Shown: piece by piece, positions 42,185 through 50,604 of the stretch
Layout: the number at the start of each line of letters is the position of its first letter
Numbering within the stretch: position 1 is the stretch's first letter
From: Alphaproteobacteria bacterium
GTDB taxonomy: Bacteria; Pseudomonadota; Alphaproteobacteria; Micavibrionales; UBA2020
DNA: 64,000 nt
Direction: 5' to 3'
Assembly: GCA_016794125.1 (NCBI GenBank)
Contig: JAEUKT010000002.1
Span: 271,240-335,239, forward strand
The notes under the pieces: model-generated
Database searches by the model: none
The model's input: only the letters and a program-made list of their open reading frames with translations
Told to the model about the DNA's origin: nothing
Position numbers and translations under genes: made by a program

Positions 42185-42202
42185 CAACTATTGGAGATTT
42201 CG

Positions 42203-42529
42203 TTGAGCCAGTTTCCGGACTTGCGTAGAATTTTTGAAGTCACTTATGTCCCCCCTGCCAGCGGCGAAGCCACCGGCACCCCCGGAAAAAGCCTCAGCGT
42301 CCACCACGTCATGCGTTATGCGCGTGATTGCCACAAGCAATTGCTGAACCACCTGTCGAATGAAAACCTGCTGGACGGCACGGGCGAAAGCTCGGTCGTC
42401 GAGAGCGAGACCAAAACCGTCATCGAATGTACCGGCAGCGTGATCGAAAAAATCCGCGCCCTGCCCTTCGTCGAACACGTCGCCGAAGCCCCCGCGCCCC
42501 GCGTTTATCAATCGCAGCACGGGCGGTAA
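42203..42529 (+). CDS. small ferredoxin-like-fold protein, third of three tandem copies
   Basis: A 108-residue protein. Strand IFEVTYVPP, helix HHVMRYARDCHKQLLNHLSN, strands SVVESETKTVIECTG, helix SVIEKIRALPFVEHVAE, matching the two preceding proteins. I chose the TTG at 42203, 6 nt after GGAG; a TTG at 42191 is in frame but overlaps that site. It is 18 bp after the second copy and its stop faces the HAD gene stop. Likely one operon of three. Confidence 0.68.
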   Translation: MSQFPDLRRIFEVTYVPPASGEATGTPGKSLSVHHVMRYARDCHKQLLNHLSNENLLDGTGESSVVESETKTVIECTGSVIEKIRALPFVEHVAEAPAPRVYQSQHGR

Positions 42530-42530
42530 T

Positions 42531-43208
42531 TTATTTAAAAATCTTGTTCACCGTCTGCACCACGCGGTCGAAATGCGTGTCGGCAATGTGATGCGCGCCG
42601 GCGTTGACAAGGTGTTCGACGGGATGCATGCCCCAGGCGACCCCGATCGTATGCGCCTTTGACGCGCGCCCCATTTTCACGTCCATCGTCGTGTCGCCCA
42701 CCATCACGGTTTCATCGGGATGGAATTTCAGGTCGCGCATGACGGACAGCAGCATATCGGGTTCGGGCTTTTCCTTTTCCTTGCGGCGCGTGATGTCGTC
42801 CCATGTGCGGTAGGCGCTGAAATGCTTGTTCAGCTTGTAATGGTCCAGCAAATGCAGCAGGGGCGCTTCGCCCTTTGACGTGACGATGGCGAGCGTATGG
42901 CCGAGGTCTTTCAGGTGCGTCATCGCCTCGACCACGCCGTCGAACAGCAGCGGCGTTTTGTCGGCATGGCCCAGCATCGACCATTCATCCATGCGCACAA
43001 AGGTGTTCACCAGATGCCGCGCCTGTTCTTCCTTGTCCACGCCCCATTTGAAATCATGGTTGTGCGGGTCGGAATAGCCGTGTCGGATCGCTTCGTAATG
43101 CGGCTCGGGCAGGTTATTTTCATGGCTGTATTCGCGAATCACGCGCTCGAACAGGCCGTAGCTGTCAAGGAAAGTGCCGTCAACGTCGAACACCACAAGC
43201 TTGGTCAT
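42531..43208 (-). CDS. HAD-family phosphatase (Gph-like)
   Basis: A 225-residue haloacid-dehalogenase superfamily hydrolase. Motif I VVFDVDGTFLDS (nucleophile Asp and acid Asp), motif II LAIVTSKGEA, motif III lysine in KEKEKPEPDMLLSV and motif IV VMVGDTTMDVKMGRASKA. The cap resembles phosphoglycolate phosphatase/AHBA-type HADs. Substrate unknown. Its start overlaps the stop of the sulfotransferase gene by 4 bp; it is the last gene of the gatCAB-TerD-sulfotransferase unit. Confidence 0.9.
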   Translation of the reverse strand: MTKLVVFDVDGTFLDSYGLFERVIREYSHENNLPEPHYEAIRHGYSDPHNHDFKWGVDKEEQARHLVNTFVRMDEWSMLGHADKTPLLFDGVVEAMTHLKDLGHTLAIVTSKGEAPLLHLLDHYKLNKHFSAYRTWDDITRRKEKEKPEPDMLLSVMRDLKFHPDETVMVGDTTMDVKMGRASKAHTIGVAWGMHPVEHLVNAGAHHIADTHFDRVVQTVNKIFK

Positions 43209-44032
43209 GCCGCCATCTTTCTGTCTTTTGCCGGCAGGTCATAGCCAAAGCCGTGTTTCAGGTACCGTGCCGTTGTCGCGTCGAAAAACGCAGCATTGTC
43301 GCCGGTAAAATAATCCGCCACGTTCTTGCGCTCTTCGCGGCGCACGACGGTGGTCGTGATCTCGGGGTTCGGCTTTTCCGCCATCTTGTCGCGGCTGGCG
43401 TCGTCCAGCGCGCGGGCGACGATCGCATCCGTGACATTGGCGATGTTAAAGAACGCGCAGACCGATTTCAGCGACCCAGCCGCATCGGTCTTCATGTCTT
43501 CGTATTTCAGGGACATGACGGATTGCGGATATTCCTGCGCGAGGCGCCCCCATTCGTTCATGAAGCGCATGCGCGACCAGATATCGCTGTGGAATTTATC
43601 CTGGTTCACGTCGCCGCGCAGGTAGGTCGCAAAATCGCAGTTATCGTAATCGCCCTTGAACCGCTCGTAATGCGACACCAGCGATTCCTTCAGGTCGCGC
43701 ACCAGCACAAGGTATTTCGGGTAATGCAGCCCCGGGATTTTCAGCGTCAGCCCGTGCGGATAGCCGTGGCTATGCACGATCTGCGGGATGTTTTTGTATT
43801 TCGGCGGCGATTTGGTATGGCCGATGATGCTGTCATCCTGGATATGTGCCAGCGGCGGCAGGGCGTAAAGCTGCGACAAGACGCTGGCCAGCTGGTTCTT
43901 GATCCAGTGGCTGCCCGATTGCTGCATCGACACGATATGGCCGTCGAAATTGCGGTGGAACAGCAGGCTGCCATTCGTCCAGCGGCGGTTGAGCGTGTAG
44001 AGCGCGAATGTCAGGTCGGTTTTCGTCATCAT
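43205..44032 (-). CDS. sulfotransferase-domain protein
   Basis: A 275-residue protein of the P-loop sulfotransferase fold. The 5' phosphosulfate loop is VSMQQSGSHWIKN near residues 34-46 (K-S-G-T-T-W-like), and the 3' phosphate motif is LVLVRDLKESLVSHYERF near 100. YEDMKTDAAGSLKSVCAFF is the later conserved helix. It would transfer sulfate from PAPS to a hydroxyl or amine acceptor, identity unknown. The first ATG (44032) overlaps the TerD stop. Co-translated with TerD upstream and HAD downstream. Confidence 0.83.
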   Translation of the reverse strand: MMTKTDLTFALYTLNRRWTNGSLLFHRNFDGHIVSMQQSGSHWIKNQLASVLSQLYALPPLAHIQDDSIIGHTKSPPKYKNIPQIVHSHGYPHGLTLKIPGLHYPKYLVLVRDLKESLVSHYERFKGDYDNCDFATYLRGDVNQDKFHSDIWSRMRFMNEWGRLAQEYPQSVMSLKYEDMKTDAAGSLKSVCAFFNIANVTDAIVARALDDASRDKMAEKPNPEITTTVVRREERKNVADYFTGDNAAFFDATTARYLKHGFGYDLPAKDRKMAA

Positions 44033-44817
44033 GCGCGCAAGGAAATCTGCTTGAGGGTCTTGACCCAACCTGCGCTGAATTCGGCGAATTCGCTGATGTC
44101 GCGATACGCGAAGCCGTCGCCGTCGCGGAACACATGGCAGAACACATAGCCATGCGCCCCCTGCGGAGCAGTGATTTTTTTTTGCAGCGCGTTTTTGTTG
44201 CTGCGGCTGCAGGCAAGGCGCACCGACGCGTTCGGCGTTTCGTTCAGGCTGTAACGTCCGTCGGTTTCGACCACGAAAAAGAAATGCGCGTAATCGTCGG
44301 GCAGCCCCTTGGTTTCCACGAAGGCCTGCTCGTCGTCGCCCGCGCCGGCCGATCCGTGGATCTGGTCGCCGCTGTGATAGACCTTTTTCGACGCATCGGC
44401 ATAATTGCCTTCTTCGGGTCCGATCACGCATTTCAGGTTCATGTGGGAGTCGAATACATAGCAGGATAGGTCGAGATCGTAGCGCCCCGCATCCTCGACA
44501 TTTCTGCCATCCGCCACGCCGCGGCGGTAAAGATCGGGCGCGCACAGGCGGATCAGCGACAAGACAACGATGCGGAACAGGTGAAACGGCAGCTTGAAGA
44601 AATAAAACACGTCATAGCGGCCGTCGGCATCCTTCAGCTGCGGCACATGCACGCGCAGCTTGCGGAACTCGGTCGGCCCCCAGCTGAGCCCCACCAGAAA
44701 ACGGCGCTCGCCTTCGGGCGCAATCTGCAGCGGATGTGCGGGCCCCTTGCCCGCGAAATGCGAATGCGCGGCGTCGGTATCGCTATGTTTTTTCAACGCC
44801 TCGCCGGACATATTCAT
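44029..44817 (-). CDS. TerD-family protein with hydrophobic insert, copy 2
   Basis: A 262-residue TerD-like protein. FLVGLSWGPTEF (residues 40-51) is the family's start, DLDLSCYVFD (about 115-124) the calcium-binding-type DLDxx block, then AGAGDDEQAFVETKGLPDDY and AHFFFVVETDGRYSLNETPN. Between the first two blocks a ~60-residue insert contains a long hydrophobic helix (FYFFKLPFHLFRIVVLSLIR), not part of the usual ~190-residue TerD. ATGA overlap with the other TerD gene fixes the start at 44817. Confidence 0.85.
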   Translation of the reverse strand: MNMSGEALKKHSDTDAAHSHFAGKGPAHPLQIAPEGERRFLVGLSWGPTEFRKLRVHVPQLKDADGRYDVFYFFKLPFHLFRIVVLSLIRLCAPDLYRRGVADGRNVEDAGRYDLDLSCYVFDSHMNLKCVIGPEEGNYADASKKVYHSGDQIHGSAGAGDDEQAFVETKGLPDDYAHFFFVVETDGRYSLNETPNASVRLACSRSNKNALQKKITAPQGAHGYVFCHVFRDGDGFAYRDISEFAEFSAGWVKTLKQISLRA

Positions 44818-45560
44818 GCACGCCCAAGATTGGGCAGCACCAGCGCCCATTCGATGTCTTCATCGACGCAGGTGTCGATATTCTGCACCTGCCAGCCCGT
44901 GCCCGCGCGGCTGACGCGGCAGAAAACATAGTTGTATTTGCCGGGGCCGGCGATTTTGTTCTGCAGGTTGTTCGCACCGGTCTTGGAATCAGCCAGACGC
45001 ACCGACGGATTGATGAATTGCGACAGGTCGTATTTGCTGTCGGATTTCACGACGAAAAACAGGTGCGCGTATTCATGCGGCAGGCCGGTCGTTTCGACAT
45101 AAACAACTTCGTCGTCGCCGCCGCCCATGCCGCCCTGGTCTTCGCCGGTGTGATAGACTTTGCGCGACGGGTCGAACAGCGCGTCGTTTTCGGTTTCCAC
45201 CACCGCCTTCAGCAGGAAATCGGCGTCGAAAATATAGCAGCAAAGGTCGAGGTCATAGGCATCCGACGTCTTGTCGCGCCCCGCCTTGTCTTCGCCCTTG
45301 CGCAGGCGCTTGGCGAACATGTCGAAGGTGATGAGGTTCGCAAAAGACAGGAAGAACACGCGCAGGAATTCGAACGGGGCATAAAGCGTATGCGCCACGC
45401 GCGACACCGCGTTGTCGTCCGGCCCCTCCGCCAGCTTCACCTTCACCCCCGGCAGCTCGGGCGGGTCCCAGCTCAAGCCCACAAGGAAGCGTTTTGCGCC
45501 TTCCTGCGAGATTTTCAGCTCGGTCAGCGCGCCTTGCGCGGGGCCGGTGACGATGGTCAT
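44814..45560 (-). CDS. TerD-family protein with hydrophobic insert, copy 1
   Basis: A 248-residue TerD-like protein, the family of calcium-binding stress (tellurium/phage/colicin resistance) proteins. FLVGLSWDPPELPGVKV (25-41) and YDLDLCCYIFD (about 102-112) flank an insert with the hydrophobic stretch LYAPFEFLRVFFLSFANLIT (59-78). GGDDEVVYVETTGLPHEY and AHLFFVVKSDSKYDLSQFIN complete the domain. The ATG directly abuts the gatB stop (TAAATG), so it is translated with gatCAB. Confidence 0.87.
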   Translation of the reverse strand: MTIVTGPAQGALTELKISQEGAKRFLVGLSWDPPELPGVKVKLAEGPDDNAVSRVAHTLYAPFEFLRVFFLSFANLITFDMFAKRLRKGEDKAGRDKTSDAYDLDLCCYIFDADFLLKAVVETENDALFDPSRKVYHTGEDQGGMGGGDDEVVYVETTGLPHEYAHLFFVVKSDSKYDLSQFINPSVRLADSKTGANNLQNKIAGPGKYNYVFCRVSRAGTGWQVQNIDTCVDEDIEWALVLPNLGRA

Positions 45561-47015
45561 TTATTCCTCCAGCTTTTTCTTGAGCAGGTCGTTGACGATG
45601 CCGGGATTGGCCTTGCCGCCCGATTTCTTCAGCACGTTGCCGACGAAGAAGCCGAACAGCTTGTCCTTGCCGCCCTTGTATTCCGCGACCTTGTCGGGGT
45701 TTTCGGCGATGACTTCGGCCACGATCTTTTCAATCGCGCCGGTGTCGGTCACCTGTTTCAAGCCCTTTTCATCGACGATCACGGACGGGTCTTTAGACGT
45801 TGCGAACATTTCCGCGAAGACTTCCTTGGCGATGCGGCCGGAAATGGTGTTGTCGGAAATCAGCCCCACTAGCGCGCCCAGTTGCGCGGGCTTGATCGGG
45901 CTTTGGCGCAGTTCCATTTCCGCCTTGTTGAGCGCGCCCAGCAATTCGGTGGAGAGCCAGTTGGCGACCAGCTTCGCGTCATGCCCTTCGGCCGCTTTCT
46001 CGAAAAATTCGGCGCGTTCGCGTTCCTGCACCAGCACGCTGGCATCCTGCGCGGAAAGGCCGAGGGTTTTCATGAAGCGGTGCTTTTTCGCATCCGGCAG
46101 TTCGGGCATCGTTTTGCGGATATCCTCGATCATGTCATTCGCAACCGTCAGCGGCAGCAAATCGGGATCGGGGAAGTAGCGGTAGTCGTGCGCGTCTTCT
46201 TTTGAGCGCATCGACCGCGTCGTGCCCTGTTTGGTGTCAAACAGGCGCGTTTCCTGCACGATCTTGCCGCCGCCTTCGATCACTTCGATCTGGCGGCGCG
46301 CTTCGTATTCGATCGCCTGTTGCACGAAGCGGACCGAGTTTACGTTCTTGATCTCGCAGCGCGTGCCAAGGCCTTCGCCCGGGCGGCGCACCGATACGTT
46401 CACGTCGCAGCGCATCGAACCTTCGTCCATGTTACCGTCGCAGGTGCCCAGATAGCGCACGATCGCACGCAGCTTGGTCACATAGGCGCCCGCTTCTTCG
46501 GGGCTGCGCATATCGGGTTTCGACACGATTTCCATCAGCGGGTTGCCGCTGCGGTTCAAATCGACATAGCTTTTCTGCGGGTGCTGGTCGTGCAAGGATT
46601 TTCCCGCATCCTGTTCCAGATGCAGGCGTTCGATGCCGATTTTTTTCACCGTGCCGTCGGCCAGATCAATTTCAATCTCGCCATTGCCCACGATGGGGTG
46701 CTGGTACTGCGAAATCTGGTAGCCTTGCGGCAGGTCGGGATAGAAATAGTTTTTACGTTCGAACACCGACACGTTGTTGATGACGGCGTTCAGGCCAAGG
46801 CCGGTCAAAACCGCTTTGGTCACGCATTCCTTGTTGATGACGGGCAGCATGCCGGGCATGCCGGCGTCGATGGGGCTGACCTGGCTGTTGGGTGCCGCGC
46901 CGAAATCGGCCGATGAGCCCGAAAACAGTTTCGATTTGGTCAACACCTGCGCGTGGACTTCAAGCCCGATCACGGTTTCCCAGTCGCCGGTTTCGCCTTT
47001 GAGAATATAAGTCAT
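45561..47015 (-). CDS. gatB: aspartyl/glutamyl-tRNA amidotransferase subunit B
   Basis: The 484-residue tRNA-binding and kinase subunit of GatCAB, which converts Asp-tRNA(Asn)/Glu-tRNA(Gln) to Asn/Gln-tRNA. Hallmarks: [91 protein letters not shown] and the C-terminal YqeY-like domain. Length is normal. Order gatC-gatA-gatB, with 12 bp to gatA. The downstream TerD gene starts at the next base. Confidence 0.98.
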   Translation of the reverse strand: MTYILKGETGDWETVIGLEVHAQVLTKSKLFSGSSADFGAAPNSQVSPIDAGMPGMLPVINKECVTKAVLTGLGLNAVINNVSVFERKNYFYPDLPQGYQISQYQHPIVGNGEIEIDLADGTVKKIGIERLHLEQDAGKSLHDQHPQKSYVDLNRSGNPLMEIVSKPDMRSPEEAGAYVTKLRAIVRYLGTCDGNMDEGSMRCDVNVSVRRPGEGLGTRCEIKNVNSVRFVQQAIEYEARRQIEVIEGGGKIVQETRLFDTKQGTTRSMRSKEDAHDYRYFPDPDLLPLTVANDMIEDIRKTMPELPDAKKHRFMKTLGLSAQDASVLVQERERAEFFEKAAEGHDAKLVANWLSTELLGALNKAEMELRQSPIKPAQLGALVGLISDNTISGRIAKEVFAEMFATSKDPSVIVDEKGLKQVTDTGAIEKIVAEVIAENPDKVAEYKGGKDKLFGFFVGNVLKKSGGKANPGIVNDLLKKKLEE

Positions 47016-47027
47016 GTTCTGTGCTCC

Positions 47028-48509
47028 TTACGCGGCTTTGACGAAGTTCGACGGTACGGCGGTGAATTGCGCCGCGTCCTCGATCGTTTGCGCCACGCGG
47101 AAAATGGTTTCCTCGTCGAACGGTTTGCCGATCAGCTGCAGCCCGAGCGGCAGCCCGTCGCCGGAAAGACCAATCGGCAGCGCCATGCCGGGCATGCCCG
47201 CCATAGATGCCGGAATGGTGAACACGTCGTTCAGGTACATCGTCACCGGGTCTTGGGTGTTTTCGCCGATGGCAAAGGCCGGCGTCGGCGCGGTCGGCGT
47301 CAGCAGCACATCGCATTTTTGATATGCGTTGACGAAATCCTGCCAGATCAGTTTGCGCACCTTGCGCGCCTTGTTGTAATACGCGTCGTAATAACCCGCC
47401 GACAGCACATAGGTGCCGATCAGGATGCGGCGGCGCACTTCCTTGCCGAAACCGGCGGCGCGGGTTTTTTCATACGTGTCGATCAAGTTGTCGCCTTCGA
47501 CCCGTTTGCCGAAACGCACGCCGTCATAACGGGCGAGGTTCGACGAACATTCGGCGGGGGCGATCACGTAATAGGTCTGCAGCGCATAGGCCGTATGCGG
47601 CAGCGACACGCTGACGATTTCCGCGCCCGCCTGTTTCAGCATATCGACGCCCTTGTCCCACATGGCGATGATTTCGGGGTTGGTGCCGTCGATGCGGTAT
47701 TCCTTCGGCACGCCGACCCTCAACCCCTTGACGCCCGATTTCAGCAGCGCCGTGTAATCCGGCACGGGGCGGTTGACCGATGTTGAATCTTTCGGGTCCC
47801 ATCCCGCCATCGATTTCAGCAGCAGCGCGCAGTCTTCGGTATTGCGCGCGAACGGGCCTGCCTGATCGAGTGACGAAGCGAAGGCCACGATGCCGAAGCG
47901 GGAGCAGCGGCCATAGGTCGGTTTAATGCCCGCAATGCCGCAGAACGCCGCCGGCTGGCGGATCGACCCGCCCGTATCGGTGCCGGTCGCGCCCATCGCA
48001 ATCCGGGCCGCCACGGCAGCTGCGCTGCCACCCGACGATCCGCCGGGGACGAGGTCTTTATTGTCGCCCTTGCGTTTCCACGGGTTGATGACGTTGCCAT
48101 AGCCCGAAGTGGTGTTCGACGATCCCATCGCGAATTCGTCAAGGTTTGCCTTGCCGAGCGTGATCGTGCCGTCTTTTTTCAGGTTGCCTGAAACAGTCGA
48201 TTCATAGGGCGGCTTGAAGCCTTCCAGAATACGGCTGGCAGCCGTGGTCTGCACGCCTTCGGTGCAGAACAAATCCTTCATCGCAATCGGAATGCCGTCG
48301 AGCGGCAGCGCCGTGCCCTTGGCATAGCGTTCATCCGCGGCCTTGGCCTGTTCGCGCGCGGTGTCGAAGGTTTCGGTGATGTAGCAGCCCAGATGACGCG
48401 CGGCTTCGGATGCCTTGATATGCGCGTCCACCAGCTCGACCGCCGTGAATTCTTTTTTCTTCAGCCCCGCAAGCGCGGAGGCGATGGTATGGTTGGTCAG
48501 GTTTGTCAT
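47028..48509 (-). CDS. gatA: aspartyl/glutamyl-tRNA amidotransferase subunit A
   Basis: The 493-residue glutaminase/amidase subunit. The amidase signature triad is intact: [10 protein letters not shown] (Lys), [20 protein letters not shown] (cis-Ser) and [17 protein letters not shown] (nucleophile Ser). [16 protein letters not shown] ends the domain. It supplies ammonia from Gln for gatB. gatC lies 6 bp upstream. Confidence 0.98.
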   Translation of the reverse strand: MTNLTNHTIASALAGLKKKEFTAVELVDAHIKASEAARHLGCYITETFDTAREQAKAADERYAKGTALPLDGIPIAMKDLFCTEGVQTTAASRILEGFKPPYESTVSGNLKKDGTITLGKANLDEFAMGSSNTTSGYGNVINPWKRKGDNKDLVPGGSSGGSAAAVAARIAMGATGTDTGGSIRQPAAFCGIAGIKPTYGRCSRFGIVAFASSLDQAGPFARNTEDCALLLKSMAGWDPKDSTSVNRPVPDYTALLKSGVKGLRVGVPKEYRIDGTNPEIIAMWDKGVDMLKQAGAEIVSVSLPHTAYALQTYYVIAPAECSSNLARYDGVRFGKRVEGDNLIDTYEKTRAAGFGKEVRRRILIGTYVLSAGYYDAYYNKARKVRKLIWQDFVNAYQKCDVLLTPTAPTPAFAIGENTQDPVTMYLNDVFTIPASMAGMPGMALPIGLSGDGLPLGLQLIGKPFDEETIFRVAQTIEDAAQFTAVPSNFVKAA

Positions 48510-48515
48510 CGGTAA

Positions 48516-48806
48516 TTACTCCACAACTTTCGGGACGACGAAAAATCCGGCGGCCTGTTCGGGCGCGTTGATCAGGATTTTTTCCTGCATCGCGCCGTCG
48601 GTCACCACGTCTTCGCGTTCGAACAGCTGCATCTGTACGACGGAGGTCAGGGGCTCAACGCCGTCCGTATTGACCTTGTCGAGTTCCGCGATCATCGTCA
48701 GAATGCTGGAGAGTTCCTTGGTCAGGACTTCTTTTTCGTCCTCGGTCACCTTGATCCGCGCGAGGCGCGCGATTTTGGTGACCGTGTTTTTATCGATAGA
48801 CATCAC
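48516..48806 (-). CDS. gatC: aspartyl/glutamyl-tRNA amidotransferase subunit C
   Basis: The 96-residue stabilising subunit. MSIDKNTVTKIARLARIKVT, EVLTKELSSILTMIAELDKV and NTDGVEPLTSVV are the family blocks; length normal. First gene of gatCAB-TerD-TerD-sulfotransferase-HAD on the minus strand. A 39-bp interval separates it from the divergent ruvX, so both promoters overlap that region. Confidence 0.96.
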   Translation of the reverse strand: MMSIDKNTVTKIARLARIKVTEDEKEVLTKELSSILTMIAELDKVNTDGVEPLTSVVQMQLFEREDVVTDGAMQEKILINAPEQAAGFFVVPKVVE

Positions 48807-48845
48807 ACCGTTCCTTATTTAAATAATATCGTTAAAGAAATTAGC

Positions 48846-49337
48846 ATGCCCCTTGTATCAATTAAAGAACTGAGACTCCTGCTGCCGCCCAAATCGCGGC
48901 TGCTGGGCATGGATCACAGCCCGAAAATGCTGGGGCTTGCCCTGTCCAACCCCGATCTCACCATCGCAACCCCGCACAAGACGCTCGATAGCGGCAAGTT
49001 TACGGAAAATGTGCGGGCGCTCGCGCCCCTTTGCCGCGAATATAATGTGGGCGGATTCGTGATTGGGCTTCCCATAAATATGGAAGGCGAGGAAAACAAG
49101 CGCTCGGAATCAGTGCGCAGCTTCGCCGGCAACCTGATCCGCGCCAAGGGCGATCTGGGCTTCGATCCCCTCATCGCCTTTATGGACGAACGCCTGACGA
49201 CCTTCGCGGCGGAGGATTTCATGGACGAACATGGCCTCAGCCACAAACAGAAAAAACAAAACGTCGACCGCATGGCCGCCGCATATATTTTGCAGGCCGC
49301 GCTCGACATCATGCAAAAGGAAAAAACAAATGGCTGA
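48846..49337 (+). CDS. ruvX: RuvX/YqgF Holliday-junction resolvase-like protein
   Basis: A 163-residue RNase H-fold protein. Motifs: LLGMDHSPKMLGLALSNPDL (catalytic Asp), VGGFVIGLPINMEGEENKRS (Glu), and FMDERLTTFAAEDFM with QNVDRMAAAYILQ (Asp). In E. coli it is implicated in pre-16S rRNA 5' processing. The 3' end overlaps folB by 8 bp. Confidence 0.93.
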   Translation: MPLVSIKELRLLLPPKSRLLGMDHSPKMLGLALSNPDLTIATPHKTLDSGKFTENVRALAPLCREYNVGGFVIGLPINMEGEENKRSESVRSFAGNLIRAKGDLGFDPLIAFMDERLTTFAAEDFMDEHGLSHKQKKQNVDRMAAAYILQAALDIMQKEKTNG

Positions 49338-49713
49338 CAGCTGCACCATCTTCGCCCGCGACCTTGAAATCATGGCCCGTGTCGGCATTTTCCCGCAGGA
49401 GAAAAAAGCCGCGCAGCATTTGATCGTGAATGTCGGCATCACGTTCAAACGCACCCGCCGCAAGGGCAAAGTGGAAACGATCAAGGACATCATTTCCTAT
49501 GGCGATGCCGTGACGATTGTGAAAGAAGTGGCGGCGATGCAGCATTGGGATCTGCTGGAAACCTTCGGCGACGAAATCCTCGACCGCATTTTCAAGGACA
49601 AGCGCGTGGTCGCCGCCGAAGTCACGATCGAGAAAACCAAGCCGTTCTCACCCGTCAAAGGCCATATGAAGGGCGTGAATACGCTGGGCGTGACGCTGGT
49701 GCGGACGCGCTAG
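49330..49713 (+). CDS. folB: dihydroneopterin aldolase
   Basis: A 127-residue folate enzyme converting dihydroneopterin to 6-hydroxymethyl-dihydropterin and glycolaldehyde. FARDLEIMARVGIFPQEKKA (conserved Glu), ISYGDAVTIVKEV, and VTIEKTKPFSP (conserved Lys) are visible. ATG 49330 overlaps ruvX by 8 bp, so the two are coupled. Convergent with the dehydrogenase gene, 4-bp overlap. Confidence 0.88.
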   Translation: MADSCTIFARDLEIMARVGIFPQEKKAAQHLIVNVGITFKRTRRKGKVETIKDIISYGDAVTIVKEVAAMQHWDLLETFGDEILDRIFKDKRVVAAEVTIEKTKPFSPVKGHMKGVNTLGVTLVRTR

Positions 49714-50579
49714 GCCTTCTTCAGCACTTTAAAAATCGCCGACGAGTCCAGCTCGCCGTCGCCGTTCTTGATGACGGCGTCGAGGTTGAGGGTCGCGAGC
49801 GTCGCACCGGGCAGCGCGACGCCGGCCTTTGCCGCCGTGTCCATCACGATGCCCATATCCTTGCGGTGCAGATGCGCCTTGAAGCCGGGGGCGAAATTAT
49901 TGGTCAGCATGCGGTTGCCGTGGATATCCAGCACCTTTGACCCCGCAAAACCGCCCAGCAACGCCTCGCGCACCTTGCCCGCATCGACGCCGCATTTTTC
50001 GGCGAGCAGCATGGCCTCCGCCACCGCCTCGATCGAGACCGCGATCACGATCTGGTTGCAGGCCTTCGCCACCTGCCCCGCACCGTTATCGCCCACATGC
50101 ACGATATTCTTGCCCATCTTTTCAAAATACGGTTTCACGCGCGCGAACACATCCGGCTTGCCGCCGCACATGACCGACAGCGTCCCCGCAATCGCGCCCG
50201 TTTCCCCGCCCGATACCGGCGCATCCAGCATGGCGATATTTTTCGCAGCCAGTTTTGCGGCAAATCCGCGCGTCGCATCGGGCGAGATGGTGGACATATC
50301 GACCACGACCGACCCCGCCTTCGCGCCTTCGATAATCCCGCCCGCGCCAAAAATCACATGCTCCACATCCGGCGTATCCGATACGCAGGTAAAAATGATA
50401 TCGGCGTTTCCGGCGACCTCTTTCGGCGAAGCGCAAACCTTCGCGCCTTCGGCCTTCAACGCATCGCCGCGCGCCGTGGTACGGTTATACACCGCCACAT
50501 CAAAACCTGCCCGCCGCAGGTTCAACGCCATCGGCAGGCCCATGATGCCAAGGCCGACGAAACCGAGTTTTTCTGACAT
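49710..50579 (-). CDS. NAD(P)-dependent beta-hydroxyacid dehydrogenase (GarR/HIBADH family)
   Basis: A 289-residue dehydrogenase. The cofactor motif is GFVGLGIMGLPMALNL, substrate region DAPVSGGETGAIAGTLSVMC, catalytic Lys in GAGQVAKACNQIVIA, and KDMGIVMDTAAKAGVALP. Family members act on tartronate semialdehyde or 3-hydroxyisobutyrate; Asn/Arg differences cannot fix the substrate. It follows addA by 25 bp on the same strand with GGAG before the ATG. Confidence 0.93.
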   Translation of the reverse strand: MSEKLGFVGLGIMGLPMALNLRRAGFDVAVYNRTTARGDALKAEGAKVCASPKEVAGNADIIFTCVSDTPDVEHVIFGAGGIIEGAKAGSVVVDMSTISPDATRGFAAKLAAKNIAMLDAPVSGGETGAIAGTLSVMCGGKPDVFARVKPYFEKMGKNIVHVGDNGAGQVAKACNQIVIAVSIEAVAEAMLLAEKCGVDAGKVREALLGGFAGSKVLDIHGNRMLTNNFAPGFKAHLHRKDMGIVMDTAAKAGVALPGATLATLNLDAVIKNGDGELDSSAIFKVLKKA

Positions 50580-50604
50580 GATTATTCTCCGGAAAGCGGA
50601 ATGA

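Noticed and set aside
44033..44545. N-terminal extension of the sulfotransferase to 446 residues
   Set aside because: It is an out-of-frame reading of the TerD-like gene; the phosphosulfate motif starts shortly after the ATG at 44032.
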